DNA of 35,671 bases, taken from contig CAVKJG010000018.1 of assembly GCA_963656825.1 (NCBI GenBank), positions 1 to 35,671 of the forward strand. The letters are read 5' to 3'. Shown one piece after another: positions 23,672 to 31,151 of the stretch. Numbering within the stretch: the stretch's first letter is position 1; every line of letters starts with the position of its first letter. Origin of the DNA: CAG-841 sp963656825 (GTDB taxonomy: Bacteria; Bacillota; Clostridia; Oscillospirales; CAG-272). The notes beneath the pieces are model-generated. The model saw only the letters and a list, made by a program, of their open reading frames with translations, was not told where the DNA came from and did no database searches. The position numbers and the translations under genes are program-made.

Positions 23672-24352
23672 TCATATTCCGTATTTTTTTATAACACGGT
23701 CAAGCTTTTCGCCTATCGGCGCGGCAAGAATAAGCAAAAACAAAACGTTTGAAACGGCATATATCGCCGTCACGGGCAGAGCCGATATCACAAACGCCAG
23801 ATACCTTGAAACGGAGAACGTCCCCTCCGCCCAAAGCACTGTCCAGCCGTCCATAAGAAGCGAAAATATAATTCCGGAAAAAACTCCGAAAACGGCAAGC
23901 GCCAGCCTGCTTTTTTTCAGCGGCGCGGAAAATACCGCCGCCAGAAGTCCTATCAGCCCCCATGAAAACATCTGAAACGGAGTCCACGGACCCTGACCGA
24001 ACATAATATTTGAAAGCACCGCCGACAGCGCTCCGCACATAAATCCCGATTCCACACCGAGATACATTCCCGCTATAACGACGATCGCCGTCACCGGCTT
24101 GAAATGCGGAAGCGCGGAAAAAGCAAATCTGCCGAGCACCGAAAGCGCAATCATAACGGAAAGAACAAGCATTCTTCCCGTACCGCTTTTTTTCTCGAAG
24201 GCAAGGAAAAACGGCACGCACGAAAGCAACGCCACACATATCGATATCCAGACGTATGCCCTGCCCCCCGATATCACGGTCCCAATCAAAATGCACAGCG
24301 GAATAAGCAAAAACAGAATTACGGCACGAAGTATCTTTTTAGCCTTGCTCAT
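23672..24352 (-). CDS. ECF transporter S component, probably cobalamin (CbrT-like)
   Basis: 226 aa, about six to seven hydrophobic segments: the substrate-binding membrane subunit of an energy-coupling-factor vitamin importer. Landmarks are GRFAFSALPHFKPVTAIVV and the loop SNIMFGQGPWTPFQMFSWG, which I associate with the predicted cobalamin-specific CbrT group. Its partners encoded directly upstream (double ATPase, EcfT, DUF4430 and barrel proteins) support corrinoid as substrate. Its start overlaps the ATPase stop by 4 bases. Substrate is inferred; other vitamins or precursors cannot be excluded from sequence alone. Confidence 0.82.
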   Translation of the reverse strand: MSKAKKILRAVILFLLIPLCILIGTVISGGRAYVWISICVALLSCVPFFLAFEKKSGTGRMLVLSVMIALSVLGRFAFSALPHFKPVTAIVVIAGMYLGVESGFMCGALSAVLSNIMFGQGPWTPFQMFSWGLIGLLAAVFSAPLKKSRLALAVFGVFSGIIFSLLMDGWTVLWAEGTFSVSRYLAFVISALPVTAIYAVSNVLFLLILAAPIGEKLDRVIKKYGI

Positions 24353-25998
24353 TTCAAAGCCTCTTTTCCGAGCGCAATAACCTGCTCTGCCGTTACGGTG
24401 TTTTCAAATACGCCGCGCGAAATGCGGCTCGCCGCCGTGGTGTAAAAATTGTTTTTTCCGAAGAACCTTTGCGGACAGGCACAGGCGATTATTCCGCCGT
24501 CGAAAAACATCGCGCATCTGTCCGACGCTTCGGCGGCAAATTCGACGTCGTGCGTAACGATAAGCACGGTCTTTCCGCTTCGGCAAAGCTCTTTAAGTAT
24601 TTCTCTGAGCTTTATCTTCGCGCAGGCGTCAATTCCTTTTGTCGGCTCGTCCAGAAGAAGAATACGCGGCTCGGTCAGAAGTATTTTTGCAAGTGCGCAT
24701 CTCTGCGCCTCGCCGCCGGAAATATCGTAGGGATGACGGCTCAGCACCTCCGTTATTTCAAGCCTGCGGCAGATATCGTCCGTCTTTTCCGCCGTCTCTT
24801 CCTTTGAATATCCCATAACGCGACACATATCGAAAAGATCGTCCTTTACCGTATCCTTTATAAACACGGTCGATACGTCCTGCGGCAGAAGCGCCACGGT
24901 ATGACGGTGAAGCTCGGTCTGTCTGTATTCCTTTATATTTTTACCCAAAATTACGGTTTTTCCTCTGTAAGCCTTTTCTGTTCCCGAAAGCACCTTGAGA
25001 AGCGTTGTTTTTCCGCTGCCGTTGCCGCCGAGAAGCGAAAATATCTCGCCTCCGTAAAGCGTAACCTCCGCACCGCGAAGAACATCCGGCGAGCTTTTTT
25101 CATATCTGAACCATACGTTTTTCATCGAAAGCACGGCGTCCTCTCCGACCGAAGCTTCCTCTGCGGGCATTTCCTTTTTCGGAAAAGACGAAAGATATTC
25201 TCTTCCCTCTCTTACCGTAACGGGACATTTTCCCTTTCCGCCCGTGCCGGCAAATATCCGCGCTGCCGCGGGAAATCCGACCGATATCGGATTTTCGGCA
25301 AGGCTTTTGCATATACTTTCCGGCGTATCGCAGGATATAAGCCTGCCGCCCTCCATAATGGCTACCCTGTCAGCTATCGGGAATACTTCCTCAAGACGAT
25401 GCTCGGCAATTATCACCGTTGTTCCGAGTTCGCGGTTTATCTTTCGCAAAGTATTTATAAATCCCGTCGCCGCAATAGGATCGAGTTGCGATGTCGGCTC
25501 GTCCAAAAGCAAAACCTTTGGCGAGAGCGTCATCACCGACGCAAGCGCAAGAAGCTGCTTTTGCCCTCCGGAAAGCGTCGCCACATCGCTGTGAAACCAC
25601 GCGTTTATACCGAAATAATTTGCCGTTTCGCCCACGCGCAGACGGATTTCGTCCGCATTGCAGCCGAGGCTTTCCATGCCGAAAGCAAGCTCGTGCCATA
25701 CTTTGTCGGTTACCGTCTGAGAATCGGGATCCTGAAAAACAAAGCCGATTTCTCCCGCGGAGGTTTTTTCGTTTGTCATATCGGTCGGCTTTCCGAAAAA
25801 AAGTATCTCTCCGCTTTTTTCTCCGTGCGGAGCAAGCTCCCTTTTCAAAAGTCTTAAAAGCGTCGTTTTGCCGCAGCCGGAACGTCCGCACAAAACGATA
25901 AATTCACCCTCTTTTACGGAAAGCGATATTCCGTCAAGCGCTTTTTTATCGCTTTCCGGATAGGAAAAGCTCAGATTTTCGAGCGCAAGTATTTCCAT
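24349..25998 (-). CDS. ECF transporter duplicated ATPase (EcfA-EcfA' fusion, CbrU-like)
   Basis: 549 aa with two complete ABC ATPase domains energising the ECF importer. First domain: Walker A GRSGCGKTTLL, signature LSGGQKQLLALA, Walker B VLLLDEPTSQLD, switch His in IIAEHRLEE. Second domain (from ~270): GGNGSGKTTLLK, ISGGEAQRCALA, ILLLDEPTKGID, VTHDVEF. Fusion of both ATPases into one chain is typical of dedicated (group I-like) ECF systems and matches the 'duplicated ATPase' of predicted cobalamin transporters. Its start lies inside the 3' end of the EcfT gene (28-base overlap). Confidence 0.93.
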   Translation of the reverse strand: MEILALENLSFSYPESDKKALDGISLSVKEGEFIVLCGRSGCGKTTLLRLLKRELAPHGEKSGEILFFGKPTDMTNEKTSAGEIGFVFQDPDSQTVTDKVWHELAFGMESLGCNADEIRLRVGETANYFGINAWFHSDVATLSGGQKQLLALASVMTLSPKVLLLDEPTSQLDPIAATGFINTLRKINRELGTTVIIAEHRLEEVFPIADRVAIMEGGRLISCDTPESICKSLAENPISVGFPAAARIFAGTGGKGKCPVTVREGREYLSSFPKKEMPAEEASVGEDAVLSMKNVWFRYEKSSPDVLRGAEVTLYGGEIFSLLGGNGSGKTTLLKVLSGTEKAYRGKTVILGKNIKEYRQTELHRHTVALLPQDVSTVFIKDTVKDDLFDMCRVMGYSKEETAEKTDDICRRLEITEVLSRHPYDISGGEAQRCALAKILLTEPRILLLDEPTKGIDACAKIKLREILKELCRSGKTVLIVTHDVEFAAEASDRCAMFFDGGIIACACPQRFFGKNNFYTTAASRISRGVFENTVTAEQVIALGKEALK

Positions 25999-26858
25999 TT
26001 CACAGCCTCCGTCGTTTCAAGAATAAAAGGAATAAACGCAAGTGCGGCAAACAGCGCGTAAAAGCATATCCCCTCAAAGGAAAGATTTATATCCGACATC
26101 AGCGGATAAAACGAAAAATCAAATTTTCCGCGTCCCATTCCGATAAAAGCCGCAGCAGCAAGCAAAACAAAAGCGACAGTCAACGCTCCGTCCGCCGCGG
26201 TAAAGCGGAAAAGCGAAAAATTCGTTCTTTTCGCTGTGCCGTAGCCGCGCGCCTTCATCGAAGCGCCGACGTTTACCGCATTTTCAAGCGACCATGTGAC
26301 AAGCGCGGAAAATATCCGCGCCGAGCTCATAAGCTTTGCCGTAAAGCCCGATTCCGAATAATATCCCATAGCGATCTGCGCGTCTTTTATCCGACGCCAT
26401 TTTTTCTTCATCATCGGAATATAACGAAGCGATACCGAAAGCACAAGCGAAAGCTTCGGGACGGCTCCGCCGAGAAGATAAAGCGTTTTGTCCGTCGTCA
26501 TGACAACCGAAAAGCATTTGCACCATATAAGCACCGAAATCATCATCGCAGCGATATCGACGCCGTAAAGCAAGGCTTCGAGCGTGACGGGATTTCCGTT
26601 CATAAAAAACAGCGGCGTCACTCCGTCGTGCGAAAAAAGCGGATTTGTAACCGAAATAAGCACAAAAAGCGGAAGATAAAAGCCGATATCCGAGCGTATC
26701 TGCTCTGCGCTCTGCACGCTCGCGCAAAACAGCGCTCCGCCGACAAGCGAAAGCGCAAGTATCACAGGCTCGGACGAAAACATCGTTATAAATATAACGG
26801 AAAGAAAATAAATAAGCGCAGGCACGGGATGAAGACGCCCCATAGCGCAGTTTTTCAT
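25971..26858 (-). CDS. ECF transporter transmembrane component EcfT (CbrV-like)
   Basis: 295 aa membrane scaffold linking the ATPases to the S component. About six hydrophobic segments plus the cytoplasmic coupling helices; the second Ala-Arg-Gly motif is present in SMKARGYG, and a first related one may be SLRYIPMM. It starts MGRLHPVPALIYFLSVIF after MKNCA. The gene overlaps the DUF4430 gene by 4 bases upstream and the ATPase by 28 downstream, so the operon is translationally coupled. Confidence 0.9.
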   Translation of the reverse strand: MKNCAMGRLHPVPALIYFLSVIFITMFSSEPVILALSLVGGALFCASVQSAEQIRSDIGFYLPLFVLISVTNPLFSHDGVTPLFFMNGNPVTLEALLYGVDIAAMMISVLIWCKCFSVVMTTDKTLYLLGGAVPKLSLVLSVSLRYIPMMKKKWRRIKDAQIAMGYYSESGFTAKLMSSARIFSALVTWSLENAVNVGASMKARGYGTAKRTNFSLFRFTAADGALTVAFVLLAAAAFIGMGRGKFDFSFYPLMSDINLSFEGICFYALFAALAFIPFILETTEAVKWKYLRSKI

Positions 26859-27397
26859 TTTGCGCCACCTCCGCCCGTTCCGTATTCAAGTCCGCACACA
26901 TATACCCATTCTATCACGTCCCCGTCGCAAAGGACGTATTTCGAGCAGCCAACGTCGGGAAATTTTCCGTTCACCTTATAGCTCCACCCCGATTGCGCTC
27001 CGCAGGAAAATTCGTATATGTGGTTTATGCCCTTTACATAAACGCTGCCGAAGGCGGTCTTGTCCGCGCCCTGATATTCCATATGAAGCTTTTTGTATCT
27101 TGTGACGCGGCTCAGTATGTCAAACACCGTATCTCCCTCGCGCAGAACGTATTCCGTCTGCGGCAGGATTATTCCGTCCGACGGCACAAATCCGCTGTCG
27201 CAAAGAGCGCTGTCAAGCTTATCGTGGTTTTCGAGGATTTCGTCACAGCGGATGCTGAGAAACACTGTCTGACTTTCGGGTGTGATATCGTCGATATGAG
27301 TAAGATAATATTCTTCAACCGACTGAAATTCCGTTCCGCCGATAAGCACGGCGAAAAGCAATACTATCGCAAAAACGGCTATAATATCCTTTTTCAC
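26855..27397 (-). CDS. Membrane-anchored DUF4430 protein (transcobalamin beta-domain-like)
   Basis: 180 aa. One N-terminal hydrophobic helix (IIAVFAIVLLFAVLIGG, ~5-21) anchors it outside the membrane; there is no lipobox Cys. Residues ~45-170 are a DUF4430 domain: VFLSIRCDEILE, YVLREGDTVFDILSRVTR, SVYVKGINHIYEFSCGAQSG (landmark), WSYKVNGKFPDVGCSKYVL and DGDVIEWVYVCGLEYG. DUF4430 corresponds to the C-terminal beta domain of animal intrinsic factor and transcobalamin, which clamps cobalamin against an alpha barrel. The partner barrel is encoded immediately upstream with a 4-base overlap. Corrinoid binding is a strong inference, not shown. Confidence 0.88.
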   Translation of the reverse strand: MKKDIIAVFAIVLLFAVLIGGTEFQSVEEYYLTHIDDITPESQTVFLSIRCDEILENHDKLDSALCDSGFVPSDGIILPQTEYVLREGDTVFDILSRVTRYKKLHMEYQGADKTAFGSVYVKGINHIYEFSCGAQSGWSYKVNGKFPDVGCSKYVLCDGDVIEWVYVCGLEYGTGGGGAK

Positions 27398-29277
27398 TCG
27401 TCTTCCCCCTCGTAAAGCCGCGAAAGCTCGTCAAGTCCGCGCTGTTTTGCGGTTTTTCTGCGTTTTATATGCACAATTACAAGCACCGAAAGCACGCATA
27501 TCAGCACAGCCGCAGCCGCCGATATCCATATCGCGCGGACGGAAGATGTTATCCTTGCCCGCGCAAGCAGAACATCCTCGTAATTTTCAATAAGTCCTCT
27601 GTCGTATTCGGGAAGTGCCTCACAGCGGCTTATTATGTCTTCAACCGTGCGCCTGTCGGAAAGCGATACCTTCCCGCCCGAGCCGAGCTCCTCTTTTATT
27701 ATGCGGTTTATTTCTTTTATTTCGGCTTTTGTATCATTTATTCTGCGCTTTATCTCTGAAAGCCGCTTTTCATAAGCTGATTTTCCGTCAAAATCGGCGC
27801 AGATTTCAAGCCTGTAAAGCAGCTCCGTAACCTCCTGATAATATTCGGTAGAACTCGTTTCAGGTATCCCGTCAGCCGCTTTTTTGTCGGCTTCGGAAAA
27901 TACCGAAGGCTCGCGCTCCGATTTTGTATCTTCGATTATCTCCGTGCTTTCGGCTATGGCAAAAATATCTATCCCTTTTGATTTTGCAACGTCCGAAAGC
28001 AACGGATAATTCGTAGCGTATCTTCTGTCGCTTACGGGGAGCGAATAAAAGTCCGAAAGCAGCTTTTTTACGGCAGAAGCATCGGCGTTGTCGTCAACCT
28101 CCGAAATTCCGGAAACAAGCGCCGCAATACGGTTTTTCATTTCGTCGCTCATTTTGTCGCAGAAATCGTACAGAGCGCGCTCTCCGTTTTTGAGGCGGAT
28201 TATCGCCGCTATGGCATAAAGCGCCTGCTCGCCCGCCATAGAATTCGATTTGTCCGGCTCGGAGGACGGATTTTCTTCATCATAAGCAAAGGAGCTTACA
28301 AAGCCGCCGTCCGGCATATGATATATCATAAGCCCGTCCCACAGGGTGTTGCCGTTTTTTATAAAGCGGACATCTGCCAAAGGGTCGATTCCGAGCGAGC
28401 AGAGTGCCACTGTCACCTGACACACGCTTCCGGAATTGCGAAGTCCCCAGCTTCTGTAATCGCCCGTATCGAGCTGAAGAGACGAAAGCCTTTCCAGAGC
28501 TTCGTCCGTGACGGCTCTCACCGTCGCCGCTTTGACGTTTCCCGTTTCGGAAAGAGTGTATGTGTATTCTTTTTCGTCGTTGTAATAAGGCGCAAGCGCC
28601 TGAATTGCCATCGCCGTGATATCGGGATCGGAAACGCTTCCCGACATGGCAAAGCCGCCGTCGTCAAGCTGACGGCACAGTATTTCCTTTATGATATCCT
28701 CGCGCGAATAATACGCGTCGTCTGGAACGTCGTAAAATCTGCCGTCGAGCGCGATAAGTCCCCATATCCAGCCGCTTATTCCCTGCGCGCCGAGCGAAAG
28801 AGTCCTGCCTCTGTTGTAAACGCCGTCGGCTATGAGATTTATCGTGTTTCCGTTTTCGTCCTTGCAGAGCGTCGTCGGATCGCCCCCCGACGCAAGCACG
28901 GCAAGAGATGTTCTGTGCCATTCGGTAGCTTTCACGCGGTCAAGACCGCCGTCCTGCGCATACCGGCGTTCTATGTTGTCCTTCAGCAAGGCAAGATAGC
29001 CTGTATAATTTTCGTCCATTCCGAGTCCGGAAAGTCCTATCGGATACCAGTCTCCCGATGAAGTTCCGGCAAGAGATGTGAATTTTCCGCAGAGTAAAAA
29101 TTCCTCATCGGAAATTCCCATGCTTTGCTTTTTCCACTTTATAATTCCGTCCGCAACGGAAAGCAGCTCGTCCTCCGCTGCGGATTTTTCTTCCGCCGCA
29201 AAAGCAAAAGGCTGCGCGACCGCGGCAAAAAAGGCAAGCGCAAAAATCACGCATATAATCCGCACCGAGCACTTCAT
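27394..29277 (-). CDS. Surface alpha-barrel (terpene-cyclase/transcobalamin-like) protein of ECF operon
   Basis: 627 aa. Signal peptide 1-~28 (MKCSVRIICVIFALAFFAAV...). Residues ~35-360 contain repeated helical pairs with QLDDGGFAMSG, SLQLDTGDYRSWGL and MIYHMPDGGFVSS, the pattern of prenyltransferase/squalene-cyclase-like alpha6/alpha6 barrels, the fold of the N-terminal half of intrinsic factor and transcobalamin. The catalytic acid motif of true cyclases is not apparent. Then comes a charged, partly coiled-coil stalk (~455-570), one transmembrane helix (WISAAAAVLICVLSVLVIV) and a basic tail. I chose ATG 29277 (signal peptide starts there, GGAG 9 bases upstream). First gene of the ECF operon; role: capture of corrinoid at the cell surface, inferred. 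Confidence 0.85.
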   Translation of the reverse strand: MKCSVRIICVIFALAFFAAVAQPFAFAAEEKSAAEDELLSVADGIIKWKKQSMGISDEEFLLCGKFTSLAGTSSGDWYPIGLSGLGMDENYTGYLALLKDNIERRYAQDGGLDRVKATEWHRTSLAVLASGGDPTTLCKDENGNTINLIADGVYNRGRTLSLGAQGISGWIWGLIALDGRFYDVPDDAYYSREDIIKEILCRQLDDGGFAMSGSVSDPDITAMAIQALAPYYNDEKEYTYTLSETGNVKAATVRAVTDEALERLSSLQLDTGDYRSWGLRNSGSVCQVTVALCSLGIDPLADVRFIKNGNTLWDGLMIYHMPDGGFVSSFAYDEENPSSEPDKSNSMAGEQALYAIAAIIRLKNGERALYDFCDKMSDEMKNRIAALVSGISEVDDNADASAVKKLLSDFYSLPVSDRRYATNYPLLSDVAKSKGIDIFAIAESTEIIEDTKSEREPSVFSEADKKAADGIPETSSTEYYQEVTELLYRLEICADFDGKSAYEKRLSEIKRRINDTKAEIKEINRIIKEELGSGGKVSLSDRRTVEDIISRCEALPEYDRGLIENYEDVLLARARITSSVRAIWISAAAAVLICVLSVLVIVHIKRRKTAKQRGLDELSRLYEGEDE

Positions 29278-29314
29278 TTTCACTTTCTCCGCCTTTCGTC
29301 CGAAATACATAAAC

Positions 29315-29343
29315 ATTCTACTACATAAAAAGATTTTTTTCAA
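29315..29343 (-). promoter_or_regulatory. Promoter of the cobalamin-type ECF operon
   Basis: Minus strand TTGAAA (29343-29338), 17-base spacer, TAGAAT (29320-29315). The predicted leader is only ~30 bases, leaving no room for a cobalamin riboswitch. Confidence 0.7.
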
Positions 29344-29651
29344 GTCGCGTTTTTTACTCCTTTTTATGTTTTCGGTTGAATTTTATGTCAGCGCGGCGGC
29401 GTTTCATAAAAATTTTTTTGATTTTTCTCAAAAAATTTTTGAAAAATATGCACCCAAAACGCATTTTCCGACACTATATGATTGTGAGAAGTTTTTCTCT
29501 GACATCATCGTTTGATTTTGTGCCGGACAGACAATGCCGGCATGCCGTTTCAGTCAATACGAACGCAAAGCTTTCCGACGGTCTTTTCCCCCCAATAAGC
29601 CCGCCGGAAAGATTGCGTTTTCGTTAGATACAGCCAAAAACGGAAAACAGC
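29344..29651. other. Gene-free stretch upstream of the ECF operon
   Basis: About 300 bases with no credible gene. The left part is AT-rich. At 29562-29619 an imperfect 58-base hairpin is possible: AACGCAA (29562-29568) with TTGCGTT (29613-29619), and inside it TTTCCG with CGGAAA. The palindrome ATGCCGGCAT lies at about 29534-29543. I do not recognise a known RNA family; the B12-box and other cobalamin riboswitch landmarks are absent on both strands. Confidence 0.5.
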
Positions 29652-29680
29652 TTGAATATCGGTTGCATATGCCGTATAAT
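29652..29680 (+). promoter_or_regulatory. Promoter of candidate small RNA with GCATATGC sites
   Basis: TTGAAT (29652-29657), 17-base spacer, TATAAT (29675-29680). The inverted repeat TTGCATATGCCG (29663-29674) / CGGCATATGCAA (29700-29711) places one arm in the spacer and one just after the start; each arm also contains the palindrome GCATATGC, so this may be a double operator. Confidence 0.6.
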
Positions 29681-29686
29681 ACACTC

Positions 29687-29807
29687 CTTTTACCTTTGCC
29701 GGCATATGCAAGCGCAAACGAAAGCGTTTCGTTTGCGTTTTCCGGACGTCACGGCGTGGTATCGCATTTTTTGCGATACCACGCCGTGATGCTTTTTTTG
29801 CTTTTTT
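29687..29807 (+). ncRNA. Candidate small RNA of ~120 nt
   Basis: A compact unit with its own promoter upstream and its own terminator. After a ~25-nt unpaired 5' end come an 11-bp perfect hairpin CGCAAACGAAA-GCG-TTTCGTTTGCG (29713-29737, written as two arms) and a 17-bp terminator hairpin, left arm 29750-29766 and right arm 29772-29788, followed by seven T and then six more T. No reading frame with a ribosome site lies inside. The MFS gene downstream has a separate promoter at 29818-29846, which argues against this being just its leader. No known RNA family recognised. Confidence 0.5.
29749..29807 (+). terminator. Strong terminator of the candidate small RNA
   Basis: CACGGCGTGGTATCGCA (29750-29766) and TGCGATACCACGCCGTG (29772-29788) form a perfect 17-bp stem with a 5-T loop, followed by T tracts at 29793-29799 and 29802-29807. 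Confidence 0.92.
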
Positions 29808-29817
29808 CGTTTTTCTA

Positions 29818-29846
29818 TTGACTTTTTCATAATGTAATGTCATAAT
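29818..29846 (+). promoter_or_regulatory. Promoter of the MFS transporter gene
   Basis: TTGACT (29818-29823), 17-base spacer, CATAAT (29841-29846), giving a ~25-base leader with GAGGT ribosome site. Confidence 0.65.
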
Positions 29847-29878
29847 GTACGGGAACTTTCACAAACCGAGGTCGGAAA

Positions 29879-31063
29879 ATGAAGCAAAACTACAAAAGAA
29901 CCGTCTATGCCTGCTTTATAGGCTACATCATACAGGCAATAGTAAACAACTTTGCGCCGCTGCTTTTCGTCACCTTTCAGAAAAGCTATGATATACCGCT
30001 TTCAAAAATCACGCTGCTTATAACGCTGAACTTCGTTATTCAGCTGTTTGTCGATATGTTTTCCGCATGGTTTACGGATAAGATAGGCTATCGCGCGTCG
30101 ATAATCATCGCGCACGTTTCAGCCGCCGCCGGAATAATCCTTCTGACAATACTTCCCGAAGCTCTGCCCGATGCGTTTGTCGGAATACTGCTTTCGGTTT
30201 TCCTTTATGCCGTAGGCGGCGGACTTCTCGAGGTGCTTGTAAGTCCCACCGTTGAAGCCTGTCCCACCGAAAACAAAGAGGAAATGATGAGTCTTCTTCA
30301 TTCGTTTTACTGCTGGGGACACGTCGGAGTGGTGCTTATATCAACCGCGTTCTTTGCGGCTTTCGGAATAGAAAACTGGAAGATCCTTGCGCTTTTATGG
30401 GCGCTGATACCGATTCTGAACATCTTTATGTTTATAAAAGCTCCGATATATTCGCTTGAAAGCGACGGAGAAAAAGGAATTACACTAAAGGAGCTTTTCT
30501 CAAAGAAAATCTTCTGGGTGCTTATGCTTATGATGGTCTGCGCCGGAGCAAGCGAGCAGGCTGTCAGTCAATGGGCTTCGACCTTTGCCGAGCAGGGACT
30601 GGGCATAAGCAAGGCTCTGGGCGATCTTGCCGGACCTATGTCGTTTGCCGCGCTTATGGGGCTTTCGCGCCTTATCTACGGCAAATACGGAGAAAAGCTT
30701 AAGCTCGATAATTTTATGATATTCAGCTGTGTGCTTTGCATAGCGTCATATGCGTGCATAGTGTTTGTACCCGTCCCCGCGATAAATCTTATCGGCTGTG
30801 CGATGTGCGGCTTTTCCGTGGGCATTATGTGGCCGGGAACATACAGCAAAGCCTCCTCCGCAATACGCGGCGGAGGAACGGCAATGTTTGCCCTGCTTGC
30901 CCTTGCGGGCGATCTCGGCTGCAGCGGCGGTCCTACACTTGCCGGACTTGTTTCGAGCCGATTTGACGGCAACCTCAAGCTCGGAATTCTCGCGGCGATA
31001 ATTTTCCCCGTGCTTTTGCTTATCGGCATATCGATACTGAAGAAAAACGAAAATAAAAGCTGA
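29879..31063 (+). CDS. MFS transporter (sugar-type, FucP-like outline)
   Basis: 394 aa, about twelve hydrophobic helices in two halves separated by the loop SLESDGEKGITLKELFSKK (~195-213). The MFS loop-2/3 signature is present as WFTDKIGYRAS, and the middle carries LLHSFYCWGHVGVV, a block I associate with sugar permeases of the FucP/NagP sort. GAGGT lies 6 bases before ATG 29879. It converges on an alpha-L-fucosidase gene, so uptake of fucose or another glycan sugar is plausible, but the genes are not in one operon and the substrate is not proven by sequence. Confidence 0.88.
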   Translation: MKQNYKRTVYACFIGYIIQAIVNNFAPLLFVTFQKSYDIPLSKITLLITLNFVIQLFVDMFSAWFTDKIGYRASIIIAHVSAAAGIILLTILPEALPDAFVGILLSVFLYAVGGGLLEVLVSPTVEACPTENKEEMMSLLHSFYCWGHVGVVLISTAFFAAFGIENWKILALLWALIPILNIFMFIKAPIYSLESDGEKGITLKELFSKKIFWVLMLMMVCAGASEQAVSQWASTFAEQGLGISKALGDLAGPMSFAALMGLSRLIYGKYGEKLKLDNFMIFSCVLCIASYACIVFVPVPAINLIGCAMCGFSVGIMWPGTYSKASSAIRGGGTAMFALLALAGDLGCSGGPTLAGLVSSRFDGNLKLGILAAIIFPVLLLIGISILKKNENKS

Positions 31064-31107
31064 AAAAAACAGCGGCGTCCGCCAAAAAGCGAGCGCCGCA
31101 TTTTTTA
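31064..31107. terminator. Bidirectional terminator between MFS and fucosidase genes
   Basis: GCGGCG (31072-31077) and CGCCGC (31094-31099) with an A run before and a six-T run after. The weaker loop (16 nt) lowers confidence. A second small inverted repeat ATCAC/GTGAT lies just beyond, near 31118-31138. Confidence 0.6.
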
Positions 31108-31151
31108 TATTCCGGATATCACAGCCTGTCGCCGTGATGCTTTTTCCGTTT

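Noticed and set aside
29376..29843. Small open frames in the interval between the ECF operon and the MFS gene
   Set aside because: Low-complexity, no ribosome sites, and they run through strong hairpins and promoters; better explained as non-coding DNA.
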